From NCBI GenBank assembly GCA_902797795.1, contig CADBUF010000071.1, positions 1 to 51,277 of the forward strand: a stretch of DNA of 51,277 nucleotides. The letters run 5' to 3'. The notes under the pieces were generated by a model. It was given only the letters and a program-made list of their open reading frames with translations. It searched no databases and was not told where the DNA came from. This stretch comes from an uncultured Erysipelotrichaceae bacterium (lineage in GTDB: Bacteria > Bacillota_I > Bacilli_A > RFN20 > CAG-826). This document shows positions 1 to 7,319 of the stretch, piece after piece (the first letter of the stretch is position 1; every line of letters begins with the position of its first letter). A program made the position numbers and the translations under genes.

Positions 1-121
1 AAAACAAGGAAAGTCCAAAAAGATTCGTGTTTTCACTTATAAGAACAAGGCTAACGAAAGACGCACTTTAGGTCACCGTCAACCTTATACATGCTTATTA
101 ATTGAAAGCATCAACGCTTAA
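1..121 (+). CDS. rplU: Ribosomal protein L21, C-terminal end (partial)
   Basis: Only the last 39 codons are in the window, read in the frame starting at base 2 and ending in TAA at 119-121. The residues are strongly basic and end in the L21 signature GHRQPYT followed by a short hydrophobic strand. L21 is a large-subunit protein that binds 23S rRNA. The identification is supported by its neighbours: L21, the Prp protease and L27 form a classic three-gene operon in Bacillota. The start and the L21 leader lie outside the window. Confidence 0.93.
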   Translation, partial: KQGKSKKIRVFTYKNKANERRTLGHRQPYTCLLIESINA

Positions 122-127
122 TTAACG

Positions 128-436
128 ATGATCAAAATTGTTATTAAAAGGGACGTTTCTTCTCAAAAAATTATTGAAATTGAGGTTAAAGGTCACGCCA
201 ATAGTGCTGAGTACGGCAAAGACTTAATTTGTGCCGCAGTATCAGCAATAATGATAGGAGGAGCCAATTCCTTGTTAGATAAGGATTACGACTTCAAAAT
301 GGATGAAGGTCATGCTTATATAAAGGCCTTAGATATCCCGAGTGATTATGACGCAGTTGTCTTAAAGACAATTGAGACTCAATTAAAAACAATCGAAGAA
401 AGTGAAAAGAAATACGTCCGAATCGAAAATCTATAA
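128..436 (+). CDS. prp: Ribosomal-processing cysteine protease Prp
   Basis: This 102-aa protein carries the Prp motif GHA (His23) and, 12 residues later, the catalytic Cys35 in DLICAAVSA, which is the His/Cys dyad of the family. Prp removes the short N-terminal extension of L27 before it enters the ribosome. It starts 6 nt after the rplU stop, so translation is probably coupled. Its substrate, L27, is the next gene and carries the matching cleavage sequence, which makes the assignment very firm. Length is normal for the family. Confidence 0.95.
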   Translation: MIKIVIKRDVSSQKIIEIEVKGHANSAEYGKDLICAAVSAIMIGGANSLLDKDYDFKMDEGHAYIKALDIPSDYDAVVLKTIETQLKTIEESEKKYVRIENL

Positions 437-454
437 GAAAGGATGAATCACATT

Positions 455-739
455 ATGATGTTTAAACTAAATTTACAACTCTTCGCTTCTAAAAAAGGTG
501 TCGGTTCTACTAAAAACGGACGTGATTCCGCTGGACGTAGGTTAGGTGCTAAAGTTGCAGACGGCCAATGGTGCCATGCTGGTAGCATCATCTATAGACA
601 AAGAGGAACTCGTATCTATCCAGGTGAAAATACCCAAAGAGGTAAGGATGACACAATCTTTGCAACTGCTAATGGTGTTGTCAAATACGAACGCTTAGGA
701 AAAGATCGCAAGCAAGTTAGAGTTATTGCAGATAAATAA
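455..739 (+). CDS. rpmA: Ribosomal protein L27 with Prp-cleaved extension
   Basis: L27 sits near the ribosomal peptidyl-transferase centre. The protein begins [21 protein letters not shown] followed by ASKKG is the Prp recognition and cleavage sequence, so mature L27 should begin at Ala11. An ATG exists at 443, but it overlaps the Shine-Dalgarno AAGAAAGGA (435-443), so 455 (or 458, the second Met) is the better start. The body [13 protein letters not shown] is typical L27. A strong intrinsic terminator follows at 759-785 and closes the rplU-prp-rpmA operon. Confidence 0.95.
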   Translation: MMFKLNLQLFASKKGVGSTKNGRDSAGRRLGAKVADGQWCHAGSIIYRQRGTRIYPGENTQRGKDDTIFATANGVVKYERLGKDRKQVRVIADK

Positions 740-758
740 TCTTGCAAAATGAATAATT

Positions 759-785
759 AGACCACATTAATTGTGGTCTTTTTAT
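759..785 (+). terminator. Intrinsic terminator after rpmA
   Basis: Perfect 8-bp stem AGACCACA / TGTGGTCT with a 5-nt loop, followed by TTTTT. It ends the L21-Prp-L27 operon just before the obg promoter. Confidence 0.9.
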
Positions 786-796
786 TATATTTTCTA

Positions 797-802
797 TATA
801 AT
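797..802 (+). promoter_or_regulatory. -10 box of obg, probable leaderless start
   Basis: Consensus TATAAT ends 8 nt before the obg ATG at 811, so transcription would begin at about the start codon. No Shine-Dalgarno lies between. I see no good -35 hexamer; a 17-bp spacer would place it in the terminator stem (774-779). Confidence 0.55.
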
Positions 803-810
803 ATTAGTGT

Positions 811-2088
811 ATGTTTATCGACCGTGCCATTATTGAAGTTAGAAGTGGAAAAGGTGGAGATGGCGCCATCGCTTTTAGAAGAGAAAAATATATTCCTAAA
901 GGTGGACCAGCCGGAGGAAATGGAGGACGTGGTGCTTCAGTTATTCTCCGCGCTAATAGTAAAATCAACACTCTTTTCAATTTTCGACATTCCAAATGCT
1001 TCATTGGTTTAGACGGAGAAAAAGGCGGAATTAAAAATCAATACGGACGTCATAGCGATGATGTTTATGTTGATGTCCCTGTTGGTACTGTTGTCTATGA
1101 GGAAAAAGATCACAAATTTCTTGGAGACCTTTCTACTGATGGAATGACTTTAAGAGTTGCTAAAGGTGGAAGAGGTGGAAGAGGAAATACGTGTTTTAAA
1201 AGTTCCACTAACCGCGTCCCTCGTATCGCAGAAAATGGTGAACCAGGAGAAACTAAACGCTTAATTTTAGAATTAAAATTACTCGCTGATGTTGGTTTAG
1301 TAGGATTCCCTAGTGTTGGTAAATCAACACTTCTATCCGTAGTAAGTAGTGCTAGACCCGAAATTGCTGATTATCCATTTACCACAATCATTCCTAATTT
1401 AGGAGTTGTTAGTGTTAAAGGCGGAAAAAGCTTCGTAATGGCGGATCTTCCAGGAATCATTGAAGGCGCTCATCAAGGTAAAGGATTGGGCTTACAGTTT
1501 TTAAGACATATCGAAAGATGTCGTATCATTGTTCATGTCATTGATATGGGCGAATCTGGTAGAGATCCTTACGAAGATTACAAAATCATCAACAAAGAAT
1601 TAGAAGAATATGGCTTTGGTTTATCTAAGCGCCCAGTAATTTATGTTGCTAGCAAGATGGACGAAGAAAATAGTGAAGCTAGACTAAAAGTTTTTGAGAA
1701 AAAAGCCAAAATCAAATGCATTCCTATTTCTGCATTAACCGAACAAGGGATCGATGATTTATTATATAAATGTATAGAATTATTAGAAATTACACCTCCA
1801 TTCCCACTTTTCGATGCTGAAGAGCAAGTGATGGAAGGTAAAATTTATACTCTCCCCGAAGAAGAAAAAGAATTTGAAATCAAACATCCAAATCTACACA
1901 CCTGGGAAATTACTGGTGATAAAATCATCAAATTCTATAGAATGACCAACATTACTACAGATGATGGAATGATGAAATTGCTTACCAAATTAAGAAAATT
2001 AAGAATTGACGACAAACTCGAAGAATTAGGAGCTCAAGATGGTGATTCAGTCATTTTGGATGACTTTACATTCGTCTATTACCGTTAA
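811..2088 (+). CDS. obgE: GTPase ObgE/CgtA (50S assembly)
   Basis: Obg is an essential GTPase that binds late 50S intermediates and responds to ppGpp. The 425-aa protein has all three domains: the glycine-rich Obg fold (about 1-157, rich in GGxGG turns), the G domain with P-loop GFPSVGKST (about 166-174), switch DLPG (about 212) and SKMD (about 282), and the C-terminal OCT domain (about 345-425). The gene lacks a Shine-Dalgarno; its ATG is 8 nt downstream of a perfect -10 box, suggesting a leaderless mRNA. nadE starts 2 nt after its stop, so the two are co-transcribed. Confidence 0.97.
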   Translation: MFIDRAIIEVRSGKGGDGAIAFRREKYIPKGGPAGGNGGRGASVILRANSKINTLFNFRHSKCFIGLDGEKGGIKNQYGRHSDDVYVDVPVGTVVYEEKDHKFLGDLSTDGMTLRVAKGGRGGRGNTCFKSSTNRVPRIAENGEPGETKRLILELKLLADVGLVGFPSVGKSTLLSVVSSARPEIADYPFTTIIPNLGVVSVKGGKSFVMADLPGIIEGAHQGKGLGLQFLRHIERCRIIVHVIDMGESGRDPYEDYKIINKELEEYGFGLSKRPVIYVASKMDEENSEARLKVFEKKAKIKCIPISALTEQGIDDLLYKCIELLEITPPFPLFDAEEQVMEGKIYTLPEEEKEFEIKHPNLHTWEITGDKIIKFYRMTNITTDDGMMKLLTKLRKLRIDDKLEELGAQDGDSVILDDFTFVYYR

Positions 2089-2090
2089 TT

Positions 2091-2828
2091 ATGAAACTAA
2101 AAGAATATTTAAAAGTTATTGAGAAGTTTGTAAGCGACTATTTAGCTGATACACATATGAGTCAATATGTGCTTGGTCTATCAGGTGGAGTTGATTCATC
2201 TTTAGTTGCGGCAATCACTAAATCTGCAGTTGGAAAAGATAAATTAACATGCATCATGATTCCTATTGATTCTCACCCAGATGATTTAAGTGATGCTTTA
2301 GACTTAGTCAAGCAATTAGATTTGAATTATTTGATTATCGATGGTTCTAATAGTTTTCACGCAACCGTTGAAGAATTCAAAAAACAAGGTATTGAATTAG
2401 ATAGAGGTTCTCTTTCTAACCTAAAAGTTAGAATTAGAATGACCATCTTATACGCCTACGCTCAGAAAGTCAGTGGCTTAGTGATTGGCACTGATAACAA
2501 AGATGAACGCTATACTGGTTATTTTACAAAATATGGTGATGGTGGAGTTGATTTACTCCCAATTGTTCATCTTGTTAAGCGTGAAGTAGTTGAAGCATGT
2601 AAGATTTATGGTGTTAGTGACCGCTTAGCCGAAAGAACTCCTTCTGCTGGTTTATTTGAAGGACAAACAGATGAGTCAGAGATGGGAGTCAAATACGAAG
2701 ATTTAGATAATTATCTTTTAGGTGGAGAAATCGATGAGAAAAGCAAAGCTAAAATTGAACATCTCCATCGAATTAGCGAGCATAAAAGAGTGGAAATCCC
2801 TACTCCAAAGGAGTTTATTAGAGACTAA
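2091..2828 (+). CDS. nadE: NH3-dependent NAD synthetase
   Basis: NadE makes NAD from deamido-NAD using ATP and ammonia. The 245-aa protein has the N-type ATP-pyrophosphatase motif SGGVDSS at residues 31-37 and later family motifs (GTDNKDER, TPSAGL). It lacks the nitrilase-type glutaminase domain, so free ammonia is the likely nitrogen donor. The ATG is 2 nt after the obg stop and has no clear Shine-Dalgarno, so coupled translation is likely. Its TAA overlaps the ATG of a 28-codon membrane peptide (TAATG). The preceding NAD enzyme, NadD, is encoded at 26-27 kb. Confidence 0.95.
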   Translation: MKLKEYLKVIEKFVSDYLADTHMSQYVLGLSGGVDSSLVAAITKSAVGKDKLTCIMIPIDSHPDDLSDALDLVKQLDLNYLIIDGSNSFHATVEEFKKQGIELDRGSLSNLKVRIRMTILYAYAQKVSGLVIGTDNKDERYTGYFTKYGDGGVDLLPIVHLVKREVVEACKIYGVSDRLAERTPSAGLFEGQTDESEMGVKYEDLDNYLLGGEIDEKSKAKIEHLHRISEHKRVEIPTPKEFIRD

Positions 2829-2914
2829 TGAAAACTGATTATGTTCTTTATTCCACTTTAATCGCTTCCGTTATCGGCATTATTTTATTAGTCCTATTTA
2901 TTTTAATAAATTAG
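2828..2914 (+). CDS. 28-aa single-span membrane microprotein (hypothetical)
   Basis: I do not recognise a family. The ATG overlaps the nadE stop (TAATG) and the TAG lies inside the ruvA Shine-Dalgarno AGGAGG, so the frame fills the gap exactly. The peptide is MKTDYVLY, then a continuous hydrophobic stretch of about 18 residues (about 10-27), then Asn. This looks like one transmembrane helix with a short charged N-terminus. Translation could come from termination-reinitiation at nadE, since no separate Shine-Dalgarno is seen. It could be a real microprotein or a coupling device that carries ribosomes to ruvA. Codon choice resembles its neighbours. Confidence 0.55.
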   Translation: MKTDYVLYSTLIASVIGIILLVLFILIN

Positions 2915-2923
2915 GAGGTAGTT

Positions 2924-3472
2924 ATGATTTGTTTTTTAAGAGGAAAAGTTGTTGAAGTTAATGGTGAGACAGTCACTTTAGATGTTAGAGATGTCGGCTA
3001 TCAAGTGCTTGTTAGTCATCCTAATGATTTTAAAGTTGACGAAGAGATTCTTGTATATACCTATAACGTCGTAAGAGAAGATGAAAATTATCTTGTTGGC
3101 TTTACAACCAAAGAAGAAAAAGAAGTATTTTTATCTTTAATAAAAGTCAAAGGATTAGGACCAAAAACTGTGATTAACGCACTAAGTGCAACTACACCTA
3201 GTGAAGTAATTAACGCGATTTCAAGTAATAACGTCGCTTTCTTGAAGAAACTACCTGGATTAGGTGCTAAAGCTGCAGGACAAATCATCCTAGATTTAAA
3301 AGGTGAATTAACCGGCACTAAAGGTAATCCAAAACAATATGAAGAAGTTTATGAAGCTCTTAAGACTCTAGGATTTAAAGGAGCAGCAATTGACCGCGTA
3401 TTAGCGACAATTAACGAACCAGGAGCTACAAACGAAGACATTCTTCGCATCGCTTTAAAGAGGTTAAAATAA
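2924..3472 (+). CDS. ruvA: Holliday junction DNA helicase subunit RuvA
   Basis: RuvA binds four-way junctions and loads the RuvB motor for branch migration. The 182-aa protein shows the N-terminal OB fold (about 1-63), two helix-hairpin-helix motifs (LIKVKGLGPKTVINAL and KKLPGLGAKAAGQI), and a short C-terminal RuvB-binding domain. A consensus AGGAGG lies at 2913-2918, 5 nt before the ATG. ruvB starts immediately after the stop codon, so the pair is co-translated. It is slightly short for the family (usually about 190-205 aa) but complete. Confidence 0.96.
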   Translation: MICFLRGKVVEVNGETVTLDVRDVGYQVLVSHPNDFKVDEEILVYTYNVVREDENYLVGFTTKEEKEVFLSLIKVKGLGPKTVINALSATTPSEVINAISSNNVAFLKKLPGLGAKAAGQIILDLKGELTGTKGNPKQYEEVYEALKTLGFKGAAIDRVLATINEPGATNEDILRIALKRLK

Positions 3473-4477
3473 ATGAGTAGATTACTAGACGCTAAACCTA
3501 ACGTAAGTGAAGAATCATTTGATTCATCATTAAGACCATTAAGCCTCAAAGAATATGTTGGACAAAGCGATCTTAAGGAGAATCTTAAGGTTTTTATTGG
3601 CGCCGCTTTACATCGTAACGAGCCTCTTGATCACGTCCTTTTATATGGCCCTCCAGGACTAGGAAAAACCACATTAGCGCATGTTATTGCCCATGAAATG
3701 GGTACAAATATTAAAGTTGTTACTGGAACAACAATTGAAAAAACTGGAGATTTAGCCGCGATATTATCAGAATTAGAACCAGGCGATGTTTTGTTTATCG
3801 ATGAAATTCATCGTCTTCCTAGAGTAGTTGAAGAATCACTTTATTCAGCGATGGAAGATTTCCGTTTTGATATTGTTATTAATCGCGATTCAAATTCAAA
3901 GTCCATCAGTATCAATCTTCCTCCATTTACACTCATAGGCGCTACAACGCGAGCAGGTGATTTAAGCGCTCCTCTAAGAGCAAGATTTGGAATAGTAGAA
4001 AAACTTAATTTTTACACCGTCGAAGAAATAAAAGACATCGTTAAGAGAACTTCAAAAGTCCTTAATACTGAGATTGATGAAAAAGGGCAATTAGAGATTG
4101 CCAAAAGAAGTCGTGGAACCCCAAGAATCGCTAATAGACTATTTAAACGTGTCCGCGATTTCGCTAACTATAAACATGAAGATAAAGTCACATATGAAGA
4201 CGCAATTAATGCTTTAAATGCATTAAAAGTTGATTCAATCGGTCTTGATGATGTTGATATTAGGTACTTAAAAACACTAATTGAGAGATTCAAAGGCGGT
4301 CCAGTTGGACTAGAATCTTTAGCTAACGCCATTGGAGAAGAAATAATGAATCTAGAAGATGTCTATGAGCCATATTTACTCCAGATAGGTTTTATTGATC
4401 GAACCCCTCGAGGAAGGGTGGCAAGGGATAAGGCCTACAAGCATTTAAAAATAGCTTATCAAGTTTCACTACTGTAG
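3473..4477 (+). CDS. ruvB: Holliday junction DNA helicase RuvB
   Basis: RuvB is the AAA+ hexameric motor of junction branch migration. Visible motifs are Walker [10 protein letters not shown] (59-67), Walker B and DExH-type FIDEIHRL (about 107-114), sensor GATTRAG, and an arginine-finger region APLRARFG. The C-terminal winged helix ends with the DNA-binding DRTPRGRVA. Length (334 aa) is normal. In B. subtilis ruvB is followed by queA, tgt and yajC before secDF; none is present here. The stop codon lies inside the stem of the following terminator. Confidence 0.97.
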   Translation: MSRLLDAKPNVSEESFDSSLRPLSLKEYVGQSDLKENLKVFIGAALHRNEPLDHVLLYGPPGLGKTTLAHVIAHEMGTNIKVVTGTTIEKTGDLAAILSELEPGDVLFIDEIHRLPRVVEESLYSAMEDFRFDIVINRDSNSKSISINLPPFTLIGATTRAGDLSAPLRARFGIVEKLNFYTVEEIKDIVKRTSKVLNTEIDEKGQLEIAKRSRGTPRIANRLFKRVRDFANYKHEDKVTYEDAINALNALKVDSIGLDDVDIRYLKTLIERFKGGPVGLESLANAIGEEIMNLEDVYEPYLLQIGFIDRTPRGRVARDKAYKHLKIAYQVSLL

Positions 4478-4498
4478 TGTATTCCACTACATTTTTTT
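4473..4498 (+). terminator. Intrinsic terminator overlapping the ruvB stop
   Basis: Stem TGTAGTG / CACTACA with a 5-nt loop, then seven T. The ruvB TAG (4475-4477) is part of the left arm. Confidence 0.88.
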
Positions 4499-4502
4499 CT
4501 TA

Positions 4503-4550
4503 GCGCGTACACATAAATGTGTTGCAATATACGCGCGTTTAGAGTATTTT
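4503..4550 (+). promoter_or_regulatory. Putative secDF promoter with overlapping inverted repeat
   Basis: An inverted repeat GCGCGTA (4503-4509) / TACGCGC (4530-4536) encloses a second one, CACAT AA ATGTG (4510-4521). A promoter-like pair overlaps it: TTGCAA (4522-4527), 17 bp, TATTTT (4545-4550), 4/6 matches each. The right arm therefore sits in the spacer. Promoter and operator are inferences. Confidence 0.4.
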
Positions 4551-4595
4551 ATTACGTGAACGTAAAAGGGTTTACAAACCTCGGAGGTATTATTA

Positions 4596-7271
4596 ATGAG
4601 AAGACTATGGGCACACATTGTAATCGTCTTTGCGGCTTTAGTTGCAGTATTTGCGTCAACTCCAGCCTTGTTAAAGAAAGTTACAACCAATTCTGATTTT
4701 AGAACAAGTCGTCAATTCACATTCCAATTAAGTGAAAGAGAGCCTGTCGCTGGAGAAGCTGATCCTGCTAAACTCGATGGCGATTCCGCTAAAAATATGG
4801 CGGCTGTCATGGAACAAAGATTAAGAACATACGGTGTCGATTCTTATAAAATCGCTTACGGTGGCAATTCTGAAAAATCAGACATCATTACTATCAGTTT
4901 CTACGCTGAAAGTGAAACAAAATATAACAACGTTGTTAATTATTTAACATTTAACGGTTCTTTTGCTTTCATGAACAAAGCTGCTGAAGGCAAAGAAAGT
5001 GAAGCTGTCGTTGTTACTGAATCTGAATTTAGAAATGGTAACGCTTATTTAAAAGATGCATCTGTCAACGAATTCCCAACCATCATCCTTCCAGTTAAAA
5101 CCTCCTCCGAAAGCTGGAAAAACCTTGTTGATTACGCAAAAGATAATCCAGATACATCTGAAGAAAATGGTGGACCAATCGTCTACTTAATGCGTGATTA
5201 TTTAGCTGGAGACACTCCTCAAACTCTCGAAGAAAGTAATAAATGGAGTCAAAAAGTCTTCATCCCATTTAACTATGAAACTGCTTTTGACAATACCAAT
5301 AACTGGTTCACATACCAAGTTGGTTATAGTGACACTAATGGAAACGGATTAGCTGATCCAGATGAAATTAGAAGCTCATTTGATAACGCTAACTACTTAT
5401 TGAATTTATTCAATAGTGAAGCTCTTGATTTTGATGTTACCTGTTTAAGAGGATTATCAGTCGAAACTAGAGTTGTAATTCCTGAAGCAGTTGAAAAGAT
5501 TACAGACAAAGCTAAACTCGTCTGGAATGCTACTTTAACCGCAGTTGTTGCAGCTATTGCAATTATTGCTTTATTACTCGTTGTTTTCTATCGCTTAGGA
5601 GCGTTAAGTTCAATTACTACAACTATCTTAACTGTCTTCTTTGCTTTCTTATTCATGATCAATGCTGAAATTGAATATTCTGTCCTTGCTATCGCTGCTT
5701 TAGTTGCGGTTGCCATCATCTCCTTATCTTGTGGAGTTATTTACTTAAATAAACTCAAAGAAGACGCTTATAAAGGACACACCTTAAAGAAAGCCAATAC
5801 TGAAGCTAGCAAAAAGAGCTTATTACCAATCATCGATATTAATATCGTCGGTATTGTCGTTGGTATTATGACTTATCTATTAGGTGGAACTGCCTTCCAT
5901 CCATTTGGAGCAATTTTAGCCTTTGGTTCATTAGTTTCCTTGCTCATCAATACCTTTGGTTTGAAACTCTTGATGTGGTTACCAACAAACACCACAAAAT
6001 TAAGTGGCAAATATGGGGCTTTTGGAATTAACAAAGAGAACGTTCCAAATCATATGGCTGAAGAAAAACAAAGATTCTATGGCGCTTACGCTGAAAAAGA
6101 TTTAACCAAGAGAAAGAAACCAATTGGTATTATCGCTGGCGGTTTATTTGTTGTCGCTTTAGTTGGACTTCTTGTCGGTGTTTCTATCAAAGGTGGAATC
6201 GTTAAAGGCGACACCAGTAAAGTTGTCGGACAAGAAATCTATGTCACCAATACTTATGACGCTAAAAAAGAAGAAACTGATAATAAATTAAACAAAAACA
6301 CCCTTCAAAGCGATGTTCTTGAAAAGATTATGCTCCTCAGTGGATATGATGCAGAAATGCATGAAGTTTATACTCCATTAAAAGAATATGTCACAAATGT
6401 TGATGAATATGTTACTTTCACAAGTTCAAAAACTGTCCGTGAGGAGGAAGAAGACATTGATTATGTCACAACATATTATGTTTTAAGTCTCAAAGGTAAT
6501 ATTGATTTATCAACCAAATCATATTACATCCCATTAACTCCTGCTGATACTGAAACTCTTTCAAAGACCCTTCAATATTTCTTAGAAAACACCAATTATG
6601 GTGTCTCAATTAAAAATAACGTTACCTACGTTACTGAATCAAATATTGAATGGACAAAAGTTTTAACTGCTTCTGCAGTTGCGGTTGCGATATTAACTGT
6701 CTATTTAATGCTTAGATATCGCTTATCTCGTGGATTAGCTTCTATTGTTTTCCCAGTATTAGGCGCAACAATTACTTTAGGCGTTTTAGTCTTACTCAAT
6801 GTAATTGGTTTATCATTACCATTAACGGTAATTGCCGCTATTCCACTTATGACTATCTTATCTTACGCCTTCATGATTCCAATTATGAATCGTGAAAGAG
6901 AAATGGTCATTGATGACAAGAGTAGAGATGTCACTATTGAACATCGTAAAGAATTATCAATCAAATCCTTAGGCATTGCTTTGACTCCAGTTTTAGCTAG
7001 TGCCGTCTTAGGAATTTATTTACTCATTAACTTCTTTGGATTTGGTGTCATCGCCTCTTCTTACGTCTATTTAATCGCGATTATCGGTTCGTTAATTGCA
7101 TTAGGCTTTATTGTTGTTCTATATATGCCAATCGCTAATCTCTTATATGCCTTATTTAAGAAGATTTCCATCGAACGTAAGCCAAGAGAAAGAAAGAACA
7201 AAAAATCGAATAAACCAGTTAAGAAATCTGCTGAACCTGAAGAAGCAATCTTCATTGGTATTAACGACTAA
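4596..7271 (+). CDS. secDF: SecD-SecF fusion (SecDF) lacking the proton-relay acids
   Basis: SecDF assists SecYEG in pulling preproteins outward. This 891-aa protein has the expected layout: one N-terminal helix, a large extracytoplasmic domain (about 35-305), a SecD membrane bundle (about 308-470), a linker, then the SecF half with helix (about 510-535), external domain and membrane bundle (about 685-860), and a basic cytoplasmic tail. The SecD motif GMxVDAN aligns with residues ending SLSCG (Ser378 at the Asp), and the SecF HD and ND positions also lack Asp. PIIDINIVG keeps the ILDAN-like motif. The start follows GGAGGT with 7-nt spacing. No yajC is nearby. The assignment rests on layout and size as well as sequence. 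Confidence 0.85.
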   Translation: MRRLWAHIVIVFAALVAVFASTPALLKKVTTNSDFRTSRQFTFQLSEREPVAGEADPAKLDGDSAKNMAAVMEQRLRTYGVDSYKIAYGGNSEKSDIITISFYAESETKYNNVVNYLTFNGSFAFMNKAAEGKESEAVVVTESEFRNGNAYLKDASVNEFPTIILPVKTSSESWKNLVDYAKDNPDTSEENGGPIVYLMRDYLAGDTPQTLEESNKWSQKVFIPFNYETAFDNTNNWFTYQVGYSDTNGNGLADPDEIRSSFDNANYLLNLFNSEALDFDVTCLRGLSVETRVVIPEAVEKITDKAKLVWNATLTAVVAAIAIIALLLVVFYRLGALSSITTTILTVFFAFLFMINAEIEYSVLAIAALVAVAIISLSCGVIYLNKLKEDAYKGHTLKKANTEASKKSLLPIIDINIVGIVVGIMTYLLGGTAFHPFGAILAFGSLVSLLINTFGLKLLMWLPTNTTKLSGKYGAFGINKENVPNHMAEEKQRFYGAYAEKDLTKRKKPIGIIAGGLFVVALVGLLVGVSIKGGIVKGDTSKVVGQEIYVTNTYDAKKEETDNKLNKNTLQSDVLEKIMLLSGYDAEMHEVYTPLKEYVTNVDEYVTFTSSKTVREEEEDIDYVTTYYVLSLKGNIDLSTKSYYIPLTPADTETLSKTLQYFLENTNYGVSIKNNVTYVTESNIEWTKVLTASAVAVAILTVYLMLRYRLSRGLASIVFPVLGATITLGVLVLLNVIGLSLPLTVIAAIPLMTILSYAFMIPIMNREREMVIDDKSRDVTIEHRKELSIKSLGIALTPVLASAVLGIYLLINFFGFGVIASSYVYLIAIIGSLIALGFIVVLYMPIANLLYALFKKISIERKPRERKNKKSNKPVKKSAEPEEAIFIGIND

Positions 7272-7284
7272 TCAAAACTAATTT

Positions 7285-7309
7285 AGCTACACATCTGTGT
7301 AGCTTTTTT
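7285..7309 (+). terminator. Intrinsic terminator after secDF
   Basis: Stem AGCTACAC / GTGTAGCT with a 4-nt loop, then TTTTTT. It ends only 11 nt before the recJ ATG. Confidence 0.9.
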
Positions 7310-7319
7310 GCGGCTTTAT

